A stretch of DNA of 64,000 nucleotides from Pseudomonas oryzae (lineage in GTDB: Bacteria > Pseudomonadota > Gammaproteobacteria > Pseudomonadales > Pseudomonadaceae). The position numbers and the translations under genes were made by a program. The notes beneath the pieces were generated by a model. That model made no database searches and was not told the DNA's origin. It saw only the letters and a program-made list of their open reading frames with translations. Shown here piece after piece: positions 1 through 9,122 of this stretch (position 1 is the first letter of the stretch; each line of letters begins with the position of its first letter). The stretch lies in the NCBI RefSeq assembly GCF_900104805.1, contig NZ_LT629751.1, positions 2,399,001-2,463,000 of the forward strand. Reading direction: 5' to 3'.

Positions 1-261
1 GTTGCCAGCGTGGCTCTGAGCCACGGCATCAACACCAACGTGGTTCATCGATGGCGAAGACTGGCGGCGGCCTGCCCATCGTCGACCGAAACACTGCCCG
101 CATTTCTCCCGGTGATGCTGGAGCCGCCCGCTCAATCGGTGGTTTCCAATCAGGCAGAGATCCGCATTGAGATTCCCCATCGCCGCACGACCGTGACCAT
201 GCACTGGCCGGCGGCAGATGCCGAAGGCTGTGCCCGGTTCATGCGTGAGCTTTTGCAATGA
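1..261 (+). CDS. tnpA: IS66 family accessory protein TnpA, 5'-truncated by window edge
   Basis: The frame is open from base 1, so the true start is upstream. The visible part begins with a helix-turn-helix-like stretch ending in NVVHRW, as in IS66 TnpA/OrfA, and ends in an AEGCARFMRELL-type tail. TnpA is one of two small proteins, with TnpB, needed with TnpC for transposition of many IS66 elements; its exact role is poorly known. Its stop overlaps the start of tnpB by 4 bases (ATGA), suggesting translational coupling. Confidence 0.88.
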   Translation, partial: VASVALSHGINTNVVHRWRRLAAACPSSTETLPAFLPVMLEPPAQSVVSNQAEIRIEIPHRRTTVTMHWPAADAEGCARFMRELLQ

Positions 262-593
262 TCCGCATTGATCGCATCTGGCTGGCCACCGAACCTCTGG
301 ACATGCGCGCCGGAACGGAAACGGCTCTGGCCAGGGTGGTGGCGGTCTTCGGTGCGGCGCAGCCGCACTGCGCATATCTGTTCGCCAACAAGCGGGCCAA
401 CCGCATGAAGGTGCTGGTGCATGACGGCTTCGGCGTCTGGCTGGCCTCGCGCCGGCTGAATCAGGGCCGTTTTGTCTGGCCGGGCAACTGGCAGGGCACA
501 CAGATGGAGTTGAATCCCGAGCAACTTCAGGCGCTGGTGGTCGGACTGCCGTGGCAGCGGGTCGGTGCCGGAGCCGAAATCCGCCTTCTGTAG
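258..593 (+). CDS. tnpB: IS66 family accessory protein TnpB
   Basis: A 111-residue protein with the very conserved IS66 Orf2 signature: an LDMRAG segment near residue 15, YLFANKRANRMKVLVHDGFG around residues 40-60, and a tryptophan-rich PGNWQG segment. This is the usual length for the family. It acts with TnpA and TnpC in IS66 transposition. Its start overlaps the tnpA stop, and tnpC follows after about 80 bases. Identification is near certain; the molecular role of TnpB is unknown for the family. Confidence 0.95.
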   Translation: MIRIDRIWLATEPLDMRAGTETALARVVAVFGAAQPHCAYLFANKRANRMKVLVHDGFGVWLASRRLNQGRFVWPGNWQGTQMELNPEQLQALVVGLPWQRVGAGAEIRLL

Positions 594-674
594 TGAGTCC
601 TGCGGTGGTGCTTGCTGCGCAATTGACCGAACGACCTATCGTCGGTCGCCGTCGAGGCCGGCACAATCACGGCC

Positions 675-2207
675 ATGGCTTCTTCTGCTTTCGACCACCT
701 CACTCCCGAGCAACTGCGCGTACTGGCGGCGCAGTTGACGGAGCGTGTCGCCAGCCTCGACCAGCAAGTCCAGTATCACCGGACGCGCAACGAGCAGCTG
801 GCTCACGAGATTGCCATCCTCAAACGCCACAAGTTTGCCCGGCGCAGCGAGCAGCTCAGCCCTGACCAGATCAGCCTGCTGGACGATCTGCTCGACACCG
901 ACATCGCGGCCATCGAGGCCGAACTCAAGGCGCTGAATCCCGCGCCGGCACCCGCCGAACCCCGCCAGCAACCCAAGCGCACCGCCTTGCCGGCGCAGTT
1001 TCCGCGCACCCTGATCCATCACGAGCCGGATACCACGCAGTGTGCCTGCGGCTGTCAGCTCAAGCGCATCGGCGAGGATGTCAGCGAAAAGCTCGACTAC
1101 ACCCCGGGCGTCTTCACGGTGGAGCGGCATATCCGCGGCAAATGGGTCTGCGCGCAGTGCGAAACGCTGATCCAGGCACCGGTACCGCCCCAGGTGATCG
1201 ACAAGGGCATCCCGACCGCCGGCCTGCTGGCCCAGGTCATGGTGGCCAAGTACGCCGACCATCTGCCGCTGTACCGCCAGGAAAAGATCTTCGGCCGCGC
1301 TGGCCTGGCCATCCCGCGCTCGACCCTGGCGCAGTGGGTCGGCGGCTGTGGCGTACAGCTGCAACCGCTGGTCGATGCGCTGCGGGACATCGTGCTGGAA
1401 CAGCGCATCGTCCATGCCGACGAAACCCCGGTGCAGATGCTGGCTCCGGGGATGATAAAGACCCAGCGCGCCTATGTCTGGGCCTACGTTCCCAGCCCGT
1501 TCGCTGATCTGCGTGCGGCGGTCTACGACTTCAGCCCCAGCCGTGCCGGCGAGCATGCCCGCGCCTTCCTGGGCGACTGGAAAGGCCAACTGGTCTGCGA
1601 CGACTTCGCCGGCTACAAGGCCTGCTTCGAGCAGGGCGTGACCGAAATCGGCTGCATGGCCCATGCCCGCCGCAAGTTCTACGACCTGCATGTCGCCAAC
1701 AAGAGCCAACTGGCCGAACAGGCCCTGCGCCACATCGGTCAGCTATACGACATCGAGCGCGAGGTACGCGATCTGCTGCCCGATGAGCGACAGCGAATAC
1801 GCCAGGAAAAAGCCAAGCCCATCGCCGCCGCCCTGCACACCTGGATGCTCGCCCAGCGCCAGTTGGTGCACGAAGGCACGGCCATCGCCAAGGCGCTCGA
1901 CTACAGCCTCAAGCGCTGGACGGCCCTGGTGCGCTATCTCGATGACGGCATGGTGGCCATCGACAACAACTGGTGCGAAAACCAGATCCGCCCGTGGGCC
2001 ATCGGCCGCTCGAACTGGCTGTTCGCCGGCTCGCTACGCAGCGGCAAGCGTGCGGCTGCGCTGATGACGCTGATCCAGTCGGCGCGACTGAACGGGCATG
2101 ATCCGTATGCCTACCTGAAGGACGTGCTGACTCGGCTACCGACGCAGAAGGCCAGTGAACTCAGCGAGCTGCTGCCGCACAACTGGATCCCCACCAGCAA
2201 GGTGTGA
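675..2207 (+). CDS. tnpC: IS66 family transposase TnpC
   Basis: A 510-residue DDE transposase of normal IS66 length. The N-terminal ~100 residues form a leucine-rich helix that is often coiled coil, followed by a cysteine cluster (CACGCQL and a CAQC pair further on) that matches the IS66 zinc-binding domain. Acidic catalytic candidates lie in VHADETPVQM, VCDDFAGY and NWCENQIRPWAIGRSNW. The stop codon lies only a few bases before the right terminal repeat. The frame is uninterrupted. Confidence 0.96.
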   Translation: MASSAFDHLTPEQLRVLAAQLTERVASLDQQVQYHRTRNEQLAHEIAILKRHKFARRSEQLSPDQISLLDDLLDTDIAAIEAELKALNPAPAPAEPRQQPKRTALPAQFPRTLIHHEPDTTQCACGCQLKRIGEDVSEKLDYTPGVFTVERHIRGKWVCAQCETLIQAPVPPQVIDKGIPTAGLLAQVMVAKYADHLPLYRQEKIFGRAGLAIPRSTLAQWVGGCGVQLQPLVDALRDIVLEQRIVHADETPVQMLAPGMIKTQRAYVWAYVPSPFADLRAAVYDFSPSRAGEHARAFLGDWKGQLVCDDFAGYKACFEQGVTEIGCMAHARRKFYDLHVANKSQLAEQALRHIGQLYDIEREVRDLLPDERQRIRQEKAKPIAAALHTWMLAQRQLVHEGTAIAKALDYSLKRWTALVRYLDDGMVAIDNNWCENQIRPWAIGRSNWLFAGSLRSGKRAAALMTLIQSARLNGHDPYAYLKDVLTRLPTQKASELSELLPHNWIPTSKV

Positions 2208-2329
2208 TGCCCGCTCGCTTACGGCCAAGGTATCGGTCTCACTGACAAGACGTACAAGCATAAACAGCGCACGGAGGAGCTCCCGTTACAGCTTGGAAAT
2301 CGCCTTCGCCATGAAGAACAGCGTCATGC

Positions 2330-4234
2330 TCAGGGAACTGGCGTAATCCGGACTCCGGCTTTGCTAAGAAGGTTATACAGGGTCGCAATTTTCGTTCGTG
2401 CACCGCGTCGTGCGCAGTAAGTGAATATCACGCGCTGTTTGGCGCGGGTGAAGGCCACGAAGAATCCTGCTGTCGCCTCAATCTCATCCTGCGAGAAGCT
2501 CCACCAGGCGCCGTCATCCAGGCCAACGAAGATGACCGTGTGGTATTCCAGTCCTTTGCTCTTATGGATGGTCATCAAAGGGATAGCATTGACGCCTTCG
2601 TACATATCGAGTGCAGAGGACCAATCGGTGCTTTGGATCGATGACGCCAAGAGATGTGTCGCGGATGCGTCGAGTACCTTTTCAAGCCAAGCGCCCTGTG
2701 CGTATGCCGGATGAGTGCTGACCAGTCGCTCACGCCCCACGAACGCAAGTACATCGTCCACGAGTGACCGTGCCGCTGCCTTGGTTGTTGGTGGTTTTGA
2801 ATGGTTTGCCCCCAGCGTGATCGCGTAGGCGTCCAATTCATGTGCAAGTTTGGCCTGTGCGGCCTCGTCCTCAGAAGTGACACCACGTAACGACGAGAGT
2901 AATGCTTGACTGTCCGACCAATAGCGGCCTGCTCGCGTTGTCATCGCAAGGCGAAGGAGCGAGATGAGAAGCGTCGACACTTCCTCCGCCAACAACTCTT
3001 GCAGCATGATCGTGCCAGCCAGACCGGCCTCGTTGCGCAGAGACAAGCCTTTGGCTGCGAAGGCTGGCTCCAGAACGGCGGCGTAGTCTCCAGCCTTCTG
3101 GCGAACGAGGAGAACGAAATCGCGGGGGCTCAAGTTCTTGGCTGTCATGTCCGACGCAACGTAGGTAGCCAAACGTTGCGCCTCAATATTCGGCGTCGGG
3201 AAATCGAGGATCGAGCAGCTCTCCCCGTCCATCGTACCTTCGGCCTGGGAAACGGGCGCTACGGCTCTTGCGTCCAAGGCCTGGGCAAGCACGTGTTGGA
3301 TGCGCACCAGTTCTGGAGAGGAGCGGTAGTTGTTGTAGAGGGGAGTCCGCGTGCCCCCAAAATCTGCGTCGAACTCAGAGAACGGATCATCCATGGCCAT
3401 CGCCCAGCGCATGATCTGCTGTTTGTTGTCGCCGACGGCGGTTATCACTGTGTCCGTGCCTCGAAAGATGGTGCGAACCAGGTCGTACTGGACCTGCGTC
3501 GTATCTTGGAACTCGTCCATGAAGAGGTGCGAGTAGGTCAGACGAAGCGCCTCACGTGCCATCGGATTGACCCGCAATAGGAGCTCAGCAAGTCGCCCGA
3601 TCATCGGGAACGACAATACGGTTTTCGTGCCGCCGTGGAGGGACCTTTGCCAGAAGCGGTTCGCCGCCCATTGGGCAACGTTCGAATCTGGCCAGCCATC
3701 TAAGGGCAGCGGCGCCCCCAGCAGGTGGCGTCGTTCGAAGGTCTTTGGCCCTATCGCATAAAGGTCGGCTTCGGTGCCGACCGATACTGGGGGTCTTCCG
3801 ACATCCTCATACAGAAAGTCTTTGTAGTCACGCTCATAGTGGGTGGTGATTTCGTAGTCGGGCCGCGGCCTCCAACGCTCGGGCAGAGCCTGACCGAATC
3901 GATCGACAAGTCCCTTCGCAAAAGCGTCGAATGTCATGGAGTCGAAGCGCCCGGCATGGTTGCGATGACAGCGCTGACGCACGCGTGCGGCCAGATTGGA
4001 GGCGGCATCGCGCTTGAAACTGATCGCGAGGATACGCCTTGGCGCTGGAGCGATATCGGTCTGCAGCAGATAAGCGGCGCGTTGCGCAAGCAACTCTGTC
4101 TTGCCCGCACCGGGGCCAGCAATGACGGATCGGTTCTCCGCCGAGCGGACCACCTTTAGCGCATTCGTTTCGAGCGACTTAACGCCCACAGGTTTCCAGT
4201 CCTCTGGTCGAACCCGTCGCGCCAACAATGCCAT
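2330..4234 (-). CDS. gajB: GajB-like UvrD/Rep-family helicase (Gabija / class 2 OLD partner)
   Basis: A 634-residue superfamily 1A helicase. Visible motifs: Walker A GPGAGKT at residues 40-46, Walker B DEFQDT, motif III GDNKQQIMRW, motif IV YNNYRSS, motif V MTIHKSKGLEYHTVIF and motif VI VAFTRAKQRV near the C terminus. It starts two bases after the stop of the OLD nuclease gene, so the two are surely one transcript. OLD nucleases paired with a UvrD-like helicase are class 2 OLD systems, including the Gabija anti-phage system, where GajB is thought to sense DNA ends or ssDNA and help activate GajA. It is somewhat longer than the best-known GajB, so it may be a variant. Function is inferred from architecture; helicase identity is secure. 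Confidence 0.87.
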   Translation of the reverse strand: MALLARRVRPEDWKPVGVKSLETNALKVVRSAENRSVIAGPGAGKTELLAQRAAYLLQTDIAPAPRRILAISFKRDAASNLAARVRQRCHRNHAGRFDSMTFDAFAKGLVDRFGQALPERWRPRPDYEITTHYERDYKDFLYEDVGRPPVSVGTEADLYAIGPKTFERRHLLGAPLPLDGWPDSNVAQWAANRFWQRSLHGGTKTVLSFPMIGRLAELLLRVNPMAREALRLTYSHLFMDEFQDTTQVQYDLVRTIFRGTDTVITAVGDNKQQIMRWAMAMDDPFSEFDADFGGTRTPLYNNYRSSPELVRIQHVLAQALDARAVAPVSQAEGTMDGESCSILDFPTPNIEAQRLATYVASDMTAKNLSPRDFVLLVRQKAGDYAAVLEPAFAAKGLSLRNEAGLAGTIMLQELLAEEVSTLLISLLRLAMTTRAGRYWSDSQALLSSLRGVTSEDEAAQAKLAHELDAYAITLGANHSKPPTTKAAARSLVDDVLAFVGRERLVSTHPAYAQGAWLEKVLDASATHLLASSIQSTDWSSALDMYEGVNAIPLMTIHKSKGLEYHTVIFVGLDDGAWWSFSQDEIEATAGFFVAFTRAKQRVIFTYCARRGARTKIATLYNLLSKAGVRITPVP

Positions 4235-4236
4235 GG

Positions 4237-6252
4237 CTAGTCCCGCCTCAACGATGTGGCGATGTGCTGAAGCACTTCGGCGAGCACCGCCGGCATCTTC
4301 TGCGCGAGGTCCTCCATATCGATGCGGGACAGGGCTGCGAGGTGCGTGGCCGGCTTGCTGTTCGTGAGGAAGTGGTAGCGATAGGCCGGAAGCAGTGCCG
4401 GATACTCTTCATACGGGCCCGTATAGACTGTGAGCCCTGGTCCTGCGGTTCCCAGCACGACCTCAGCGGCCTTGTCAGCAGCCATTCGCGGGCCGCCACC
4501 CTTTGGAATTATCGCGGCGTAGGCTTCGGGAAAAGCTTGGAGCATGGCGAGATCCAGGTCCAGCGGCGCAGAAAAAAAGACTCCGTTCGGCTTCAGATTT
4601 TTGTTGATCCAAGCCAGCAGATTGGCGTGATCATCTGCGTTGTCCCAAGCGTGCATGCCTACTAGATCTGCCTTGGTCAGCATACCTGTGGTGATCGTCA
4701 GCAGCTTGTCTTGGGGTGTGCCAAATTCGATAAGTTTCTCGATCGTGGTCTTCACACGACCGAAGCCACCGCCATCGCGGCCTAGATCGAGATCCAGGAG
4801 GGTGGCGTGTGGAATGCCAAGGTGCTTTAGCAGGCGCCAGAAATACTGCACATGGCGCCCACCGAGCGGGACGATCGCGACAAAAGCAGGATCAATCAGG
4901 AGATCGAGTGCCTCAGCGAGGCGCGGCAGGACGATCCTTTCGGAGTCCCCCTCCACGAGTAGGACGAAGCGCGCGAAGTAGAGCTCGGGATAGGCCAGCA
5001 TCGCGCCACGCACGAACTTGCTAGCCTCGACATCGCCTACCGGCAACTTAATCTTCTTGACCGTAGAGACGCGCGTCTTCGGATCGCAGCGGCAATAGCG
5101 GACCTCACGCGGCTCGACGCGGCTGAGCACCGCCGGCGAATGACTGGTGACGAGAGCCTGAGCACCGCCGTCATCGGTTAGCGATCTGACTTGGCGGATG
5201 ATCCGCGCCAGGAAGTAAGGAGAGAGATGGTTTTCCGGCTCCTCCAGAGCAAAGAGTGTGAGCGCGGGAATGCGAAAGGTATCGTCGCGGAATCCCTCGA
5301 CCGTGCCTGCGACGACCTCGCGCTCCAGGTCGAAGACCGCGGCAGCCAGTGCAAAATAGAAAAGCGATTGCTGGCCATCACTCAGCGCGTCTATACCGCG
5401 CTCCTGCCCGTCGGGGCCCTGTTCGAATATGACTGCGATCTTGTTGACGACTTCCTCGAACCGGCGGCTCACTAGGCTGAATCTGGGGTTAGTGTCGACG
5501 ACGTCGTCATGAAGGGCCGACCAACGAGCCTGCAAGGCTTTAGTAATTGCGGCGATCGCCGATTCACCTTCGAAAGCCGCGGCCAAATTATCTGTGGCTT
5601 CCTGGACCACCTCCTCGGTATCGGAAGACCACTCGATGGCGCGTAGCAGGCGAGCGGCCAGCGCACCTGTAGTCGCCCGGGTCTGGGCGGCCGCATCCCG
5701 GCTGGCGGGCGTGTAATAGAGCTGGATCAGGCCGCGGTCGGCCGCAGAGACAGGGTGGCACTTGTCCTGCGCTGGCGCAGCATCGAGGGTATCGACCCAG
5801 AAGAGCTCCTGAGACACTTCGCCCTCAAGCGTACCGTCATCTTCCCATTGTGCCTCGAGGCGAAGACGGCAGACTGGCGGTTTACCTTCACGTTCGATCA
5901 GCATGTGTCGGAACGACGGTGCGATCGTCTCCGGCGTCGCGGTGCCATCGGTTAACTCCGGCAAGCCGATCAGCACATCGATGTACAGATTCTTAGGCTC
6001 GCGATCATCGGGATCGTCGTCTAGCCCCAGGTGGAAATCTGAACTGAGGACCGTGCGCTGCGCCCGCGTCACGCCGAATAGCTTCGATAAGGCGTGCAGA
6101 AGCGCGGTTTTTCCCGCTGCGTTCGGCCCGACGATAGTCGTGATCTTCGACGAAATCGGCACAGTGATTGGATCGAGGCCAAAACAGCGGAAGCCAGACA
6201 GAACGACAGATTCGATACGCACAGGGTCCATCCTCGATGCAGCAACGGACAC
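4237..6252 (-). CDS. gajA: GajA-like OLD-family ATPase with TOPRIM nuclease domain
   Basis: A 671-residue overcoming-lysogenization-defect protein. The N-terminal ABC-type ATPase has Walker A GPNAAGKT (residues 42-49), signature LSDGQQSLFYFALA, Walker B LTLFALEEPENHLSP and a TSHSPAVLSRV histidine loop. The C-terminal TOPRIM domain shows the metal-binding LLVEGDSERIVLPRL and LLDLDLGRD segments. In Gabija, GajA is a sequence-specific nickase kept off by nucleotides. The start used is GTG at 6252, preceded by an AAGAGACGG-like ribosome site; ATG at 6231 is possible. Gene order GajA-GajB is canonical. It is longer than the original ~580-residue GajA, so a related class 2 OLD system is an alternative. 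Confidence 0.85.
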   Translation of the reverse strand: MSVAASRMDPVRIESVVLSGFRCFGLDPITVPISSKITTIVGPNAAGKTALLHALSKLFGVTRAQRTVLSSDFHLGLDDDPDDREPKNLYIDVLIGLPELTDGTATPETIAPSFRHMLIEREGKPPVCRLRLEAQWEDDGTLEGEVSQELFWVDTLDAAPAQDKCHPVSAADRGLIQLYYTPASRDAAAQTRATTGALAARLLRAIEWSSDTEEVVQEATDNLAAAFEGESAIAAITKALQARWSALHDDVVDTNPRFSLVSRRFEEVVNKIAVIFEQGPDGQERGIDALSDGQQSLFYFALAAAVFDLEREVVAGTVEGFRDDTFRIPALTLFALEEPENHLSPYFLARIIRQVRSLTDDGGAQALVTSHSPAVLSRVEPREVRYCRCDPKTRVSTVKKIKLPVGDVEASKFVRGAMLAYPELYFARFVLLVEGDSERIVLPRLAEALDLLIDPAFVAIVPLGGRHVQYFWRLLKHLGIPHATLLDLDLGRDGGGFGRVKTTIEKLIEFGTPQDKLLTITTGMLTKADLVGMHAWDNADDHANLLAWINKNLKPNGVFFSAPLDLDLAMLQAFPEAYAAIIPKGGGPRMAADKAAEVVLGTAGPGLTVYTGPYEEYPALLPAYRYHFLTNSKPATHLAALSRIDMEDLAQKMPAVLAEVLQHIATSLRRD

Positions 6253-6367
6253 AAATCCGTCTCTTCTTCGCTCAGGGTAGCGTAGGAGATAGGAGGACCA
6301 CCATCGTTAAGGAAGTACTCGCTGCTGGTTTGGCGCCCTCCAGAAGCAAGGGCCAATGACATCTAGT

Positions 6368-6414
6368 GGCCGGTTTCTGCCGGCCACACCGGCGGCCTTG
6401 GGTCGGTAGCTGCC
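6368..6414. repeat. Dispersed intergenic palindromic repeat, copy 1
   Basis: A 47-base block built from the hairpin TCTGCCGGCC/GGCCGGCGG and a GGGTCGGTAGCTGCC tail. A clearly related block lies at 51942-51989 more than 45 kb away. It sits between the divergent Gabija-like operon and the 214-residue gene. It resembles short imperfect palindromes scattered between genes in pseudomonads. It has no coding capacity. Confidence 0.6.
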
Positions 6415-6605
6415 TCTCGCTACTGGCAGCCGCCGCCCCCAGACGGCCGGTCAGTGTGCCCTTAACCGCAGGTTGTTCAGCTCCTTTAGCCCCATCACCC
6501 AGTGGCATCACAGAAGCCCGAGGCTGGCAAAATACGCCAATACCTCCTTTCACGCGAAATTTTTGGAAGGTATAATCCCGCCAACCGAAACAAGAGCACT
6601 CATCT

Positions 6606-7250
6606 ATGACCGGCACCCGCAAACCCTCCATCGCCGATTTGCTGATCCAAAACGTCCCGCGAAACCTTGTCATGGGTGTCGAGGATGCCTGTGAGGCGGG
6701 CGCGCTCCGTGCCCACCTGGCCACTAAGGACATGGACGACAAGCATCGAAAGAATGCGTTGGGTCAAATGCGGGCTTTTCACATGAATGAAATGTTCGAT
6801 GAAGCCCTGCAGGCCGCAGACGCCGTTCATACCCCACTCCGGGGGAACAGCGTGGTGGTTGGCAAGGCGGGAATCTTCAAATTCAGTCGCGTCAACATGT
6901 CTTCTGCCATGTGGAACAATTGCAGGCGCAGCGCTATTCGCCGTCAGCTTTCAGAGGCGAACCAGTCGATGACCCAGCTGGTACAACCGTCGCTGTTTGC
7001 TCAGGAACCCATCACCACAGGCACATTCTTCTTCGTAGCCTGCTTCAGTGGCTCGCTGACTAACCAGCCGGAAAAACCACTGGAAATTCACATTGCGGTA
7101 CCCGATGCCCAAATGACTGGCTGGCTCTTCCGCGAGCCCCTTTACCGGTTCTTGGCTCGCTACGACGAAGCACCGCAACAACAGATCGACTTGGCGAAGC
7201 CGAAGCTCAAAACGGGTCTACTCGAAACGGGACAGCACACAGAATCATGA
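6606..7250 (+). CDS. Unrecognised 214-residue protein coupled to XRE-ImmA/IrrE gene
   Basis: I do not recognise a family. The protein is soluble, without signal peptide or membrane segment. The N-terminal half is helical and polar; residues ~85-95 (VVVGKAGIFKFSRVNM) and ~140-175 look like beta strands, with an FFFVACFSGS stretch in the middle and a charged C-terminal tail. Its stop overlaps the ATG of the next gene by four bases (ATGA), so the two are translationally coupled. In that position, before an XRE-ImmA/IrrE protein, a toxin or effector gene is common, but nothing in this sequence proves toxicity. Placement beside a Gabija-like pair supports a defence or toxin-antitoxin role (inference). 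Confidence 0.75.
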   Translation: MTGTRKPSIADLLIQNVPRNLVMGVEDACEAGALRAHLATKDMDDKHRKNALGQMRAFHMNEMFDEALQAADAVHTPLRGNSVVVGKAGIFKFSRVNMSSAMWNNCRRSAIRRQLSEANQSMTQLVQPSLFAQEPITTGTFFFVACFSGSLTNQPEKPLEIHIAVPDAQMTGWLFREPLYRFLARYDEAPQQQIDLAKPKLKTGLLETGQHTES

Positions 7251-8446
7251 GTCGTGGAATCAAAGGGTTTGAGCCGGGGCGGCTGATACAGGCGCTCGCG
7301 GCTCGCGGCCTTTCTCAAGTCGCCTTGGCCAGCATGGTTGGCGTATCGCCTGCCACCATCAGCAAGTGGAAAAGCGGTCAGCAATCCCCCGAAGCCGAGA
7401 CCCTCGTCAACCTTTCCCAGGTCATCAATGTGACCCCGGAATGGTTTACCCGGCCTTTGCCAGAAAAGTGCTCGCTACCCCTCTTCCGAAGCAATGCGTC
7501 GGCGCATGCCAATGCCCGAGCGATGCTCGAAGCGCGTCTCGAGTGGACTCAGGACATCGCGCTGGCCCTGAGTGAATTCGTGGATTTCCCAGAAATAAAC
7601 CTACCCAAACGTGCCTTCACGGATCCGGAACAGATCACCAACGCCGATATAGAGGACGCAGCAGACGAATGTCGAGATCTCTGGAATCTTGGCCGGCGTG
7701 CGATACCTGACCTTGCCATGGCGGTCGAAGGCGCAGGCGTAATTCTGGTGCGGGAGGAAACAGGCGCTGCGAGCATTGAAGGTCTGTCGGCGTGGAGCCC
7801 GGCCTTGAACCGTCCTATCGTCCTGCTTTCGGCTGATAAACAAAACGGCTTTCGCAGCCGCTTCGACTTGGCCCATGAGCTCGGTCACCTGATCTTGCAC
7901 AAGGGCATCGATCGCTCGACCGATCCCGCTCGACACAAGCTCATGGAGGACCAAGCACACCGATTCGCAGGCGCTTTTCTGCTTCCTGCCGAGACTTTCG
8001 CTGCGGACGTGAAAAGCCCAGTCACCCTGGACAGCCTCCTGCTTTTGAAGCAACGGTGGGGTGTTTCCGTGGCTGCCATGGTGATGCGGCTTTGGGCTTT
8101 GAAAGTGATCGATGACGATGCCAAAGGGTTGCTCTTCAAACGTCGCTCCGCCAGGTGGGGTGTCAAGGCTGAGCCCGGCGACGATGGCCGCGCTCCAGAG
8201 CAAACTCGTCTGCTCAAGCGCACTATCGAGCTGTTGGCATCCTCGGGGGTCATGCCGGTCGACGCCGTGAGCGCCTACATCGGCCTGGCTGCCAATGACA
8301 TTGAGATGTTGACGGGTTTGCCGGAGCACTATCTCAGCGGGGGGGCTGCAGTGGTTCACCTAGCCAAGCTGAAAAGTAGCGGTGGTTTGGCCTCTAAGCC
8401 CGCAAACGAACCCGGGGTCGTTCTTCCTTTCACCCGGAGCCGGTAA
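7247..8446 (+). CDS. XRE helix-turn-helix / ImmA-IrrE family metallopeptidase protein
   Basis: A 399-residue protein. Residues ~10-65 form an XRE/Cro helix-turn-helix (LSQVALASMVGVSPATISKW). Residues ~150-260 hold the ImmA/IrrE domain, with zinc motif HELGH at residues 210-214 and a downstream EDQAHRFAGAFLLP segment whose Glu is the likely third ligand. Family members cleave repressors (ImmA, IrrE) or act as antitoxins (COG2856). The C-terminal ~130 residues are less typical. The gene overlaps the 214-residue gene by four bases. Likely role: self-regulating repressor or antitoxin that responds to stress or phage by proteolysis. A hairpin (CCGGAGAG/CTCTCCGG, 8529-8555) follows but has no T-run. 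Confidence 0.88.
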   Translation: MSRGIKGFEPGRLIQALAARGLSQVALASMVGVSPATISKWKSGQQSPEAETLVNLSQVINVTPEWFTRPLPEKCSLPLFRSNASAHANARAMLEARLEWTQDIALALSEFVDFPEINLPKRAFTDPEQITNADIEDAADECRDLWNLGRRAIPDLAMAVEGAGVILVREETGAASIEGLSAWSPALNRPIVLLSADKQNGFRSRFDLAHELGHLILHKGIDRSTDPARHKLMEDQAHRFAGAFLLPAETFAADVKSPVTLDSLLLLKQRWGVSVAAMVMRLWALKVIDDDAKGLLFKRRSARWGVKAEPGDDGRAPEQTRLLKRTIELLASSGVMPVDAVSAYIGLAANDIEMLTGLPEHYLSGGAAVVHLAKLKSSGGLASKPANEPGVVLPFTRSR

Positions 8447-9122
8447 TCTTGCCGGCTGGGTTGTGGTGCGTTTAGCGGTGAAGGCTCCTCGATTGCCGCC
8501 CAACGTCTGAAATGTGACTCAATAGTTGCCGGAGAGCGTGCTTGCCTCTCTCCGGAGTTTGCTACCCCAACCCCCAAGGCTTGCCTGCTCTTTCCGCGCC
8601 CCCTTCATCGCCGGATTTCGCTTGCCGAGCCAACAAATCCGCACCGCTGCGCCTCGCTTAACACGCTCGAAACGCTCGAGAAACGCGACAGGAATTCGTA
8701 AAAAGATGCCCTAGAAACAGGATCGCATCCGCCGAAATCGCCTTGCCATACCAAATCCAGAGCGAAAACACAACAAAAATCCAAGACAAACAAATAACCA
8801 ATGCGCTCGCCGCTTGCCAACGCGTAAGCTACATTAGGATGGCAGACCGACACCGGCGATCCAGGCCGCAGCCCAAAGCCGTGATCGAAGCCGCTCATTG
8901 AGAGCGTAGTGATACCGAACGGCGAAGCCGTTCGCCGCGTCGCAAGCAGCGAAAGCCCTCTGTCGCTCGGGTCATCGTTGATCTTTCGAAAGAGAAGCTG
9001 AGGCCGTATACTCGACCACCTTTCGCCCAGTGCAAAGCCGTCGTTAACGTTGTGGGAAGCAACGAGCAGTCCAAAAGCGTTAACGAGAGCATGCAAGGAA
9101 CAGGAATCCAAAGGGGATAGAG
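8447..9122. other. 676-base gap with no supported gene; putative control region
   Basis: No reading frame here has convincing coding character; the long minus-strand frame across it shows no family resemblance. It holds the 8529-8555 hairpin and, near 9042 and 9077, two copies of CGTTAACG about 35 bases apart just upstream of the small gene at 9123, which could be a repeated operator. An A-rich patch lies at 8760-8800. Confidence 0.4.

Larger units (their letters stand above)
1..2222 (+). mobile_element. IS66-family insertion sequence, 5' end outside window
   Basis: Three consecutive genes have the IS66 order tnpA-tnpB-tnpC. The right end is marked by CCGCTCGCTTAC at 2211-2222, which reads GTAAGCG inward, the usual IS66 terminus. 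The left end lies before the window, so the paired terminal repeat and the expected 8-bp target duplication cannot be checked. All three reading frames look intact, so the copy could be active. It borders the Gabija-like pair. Confidence 0.9.
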
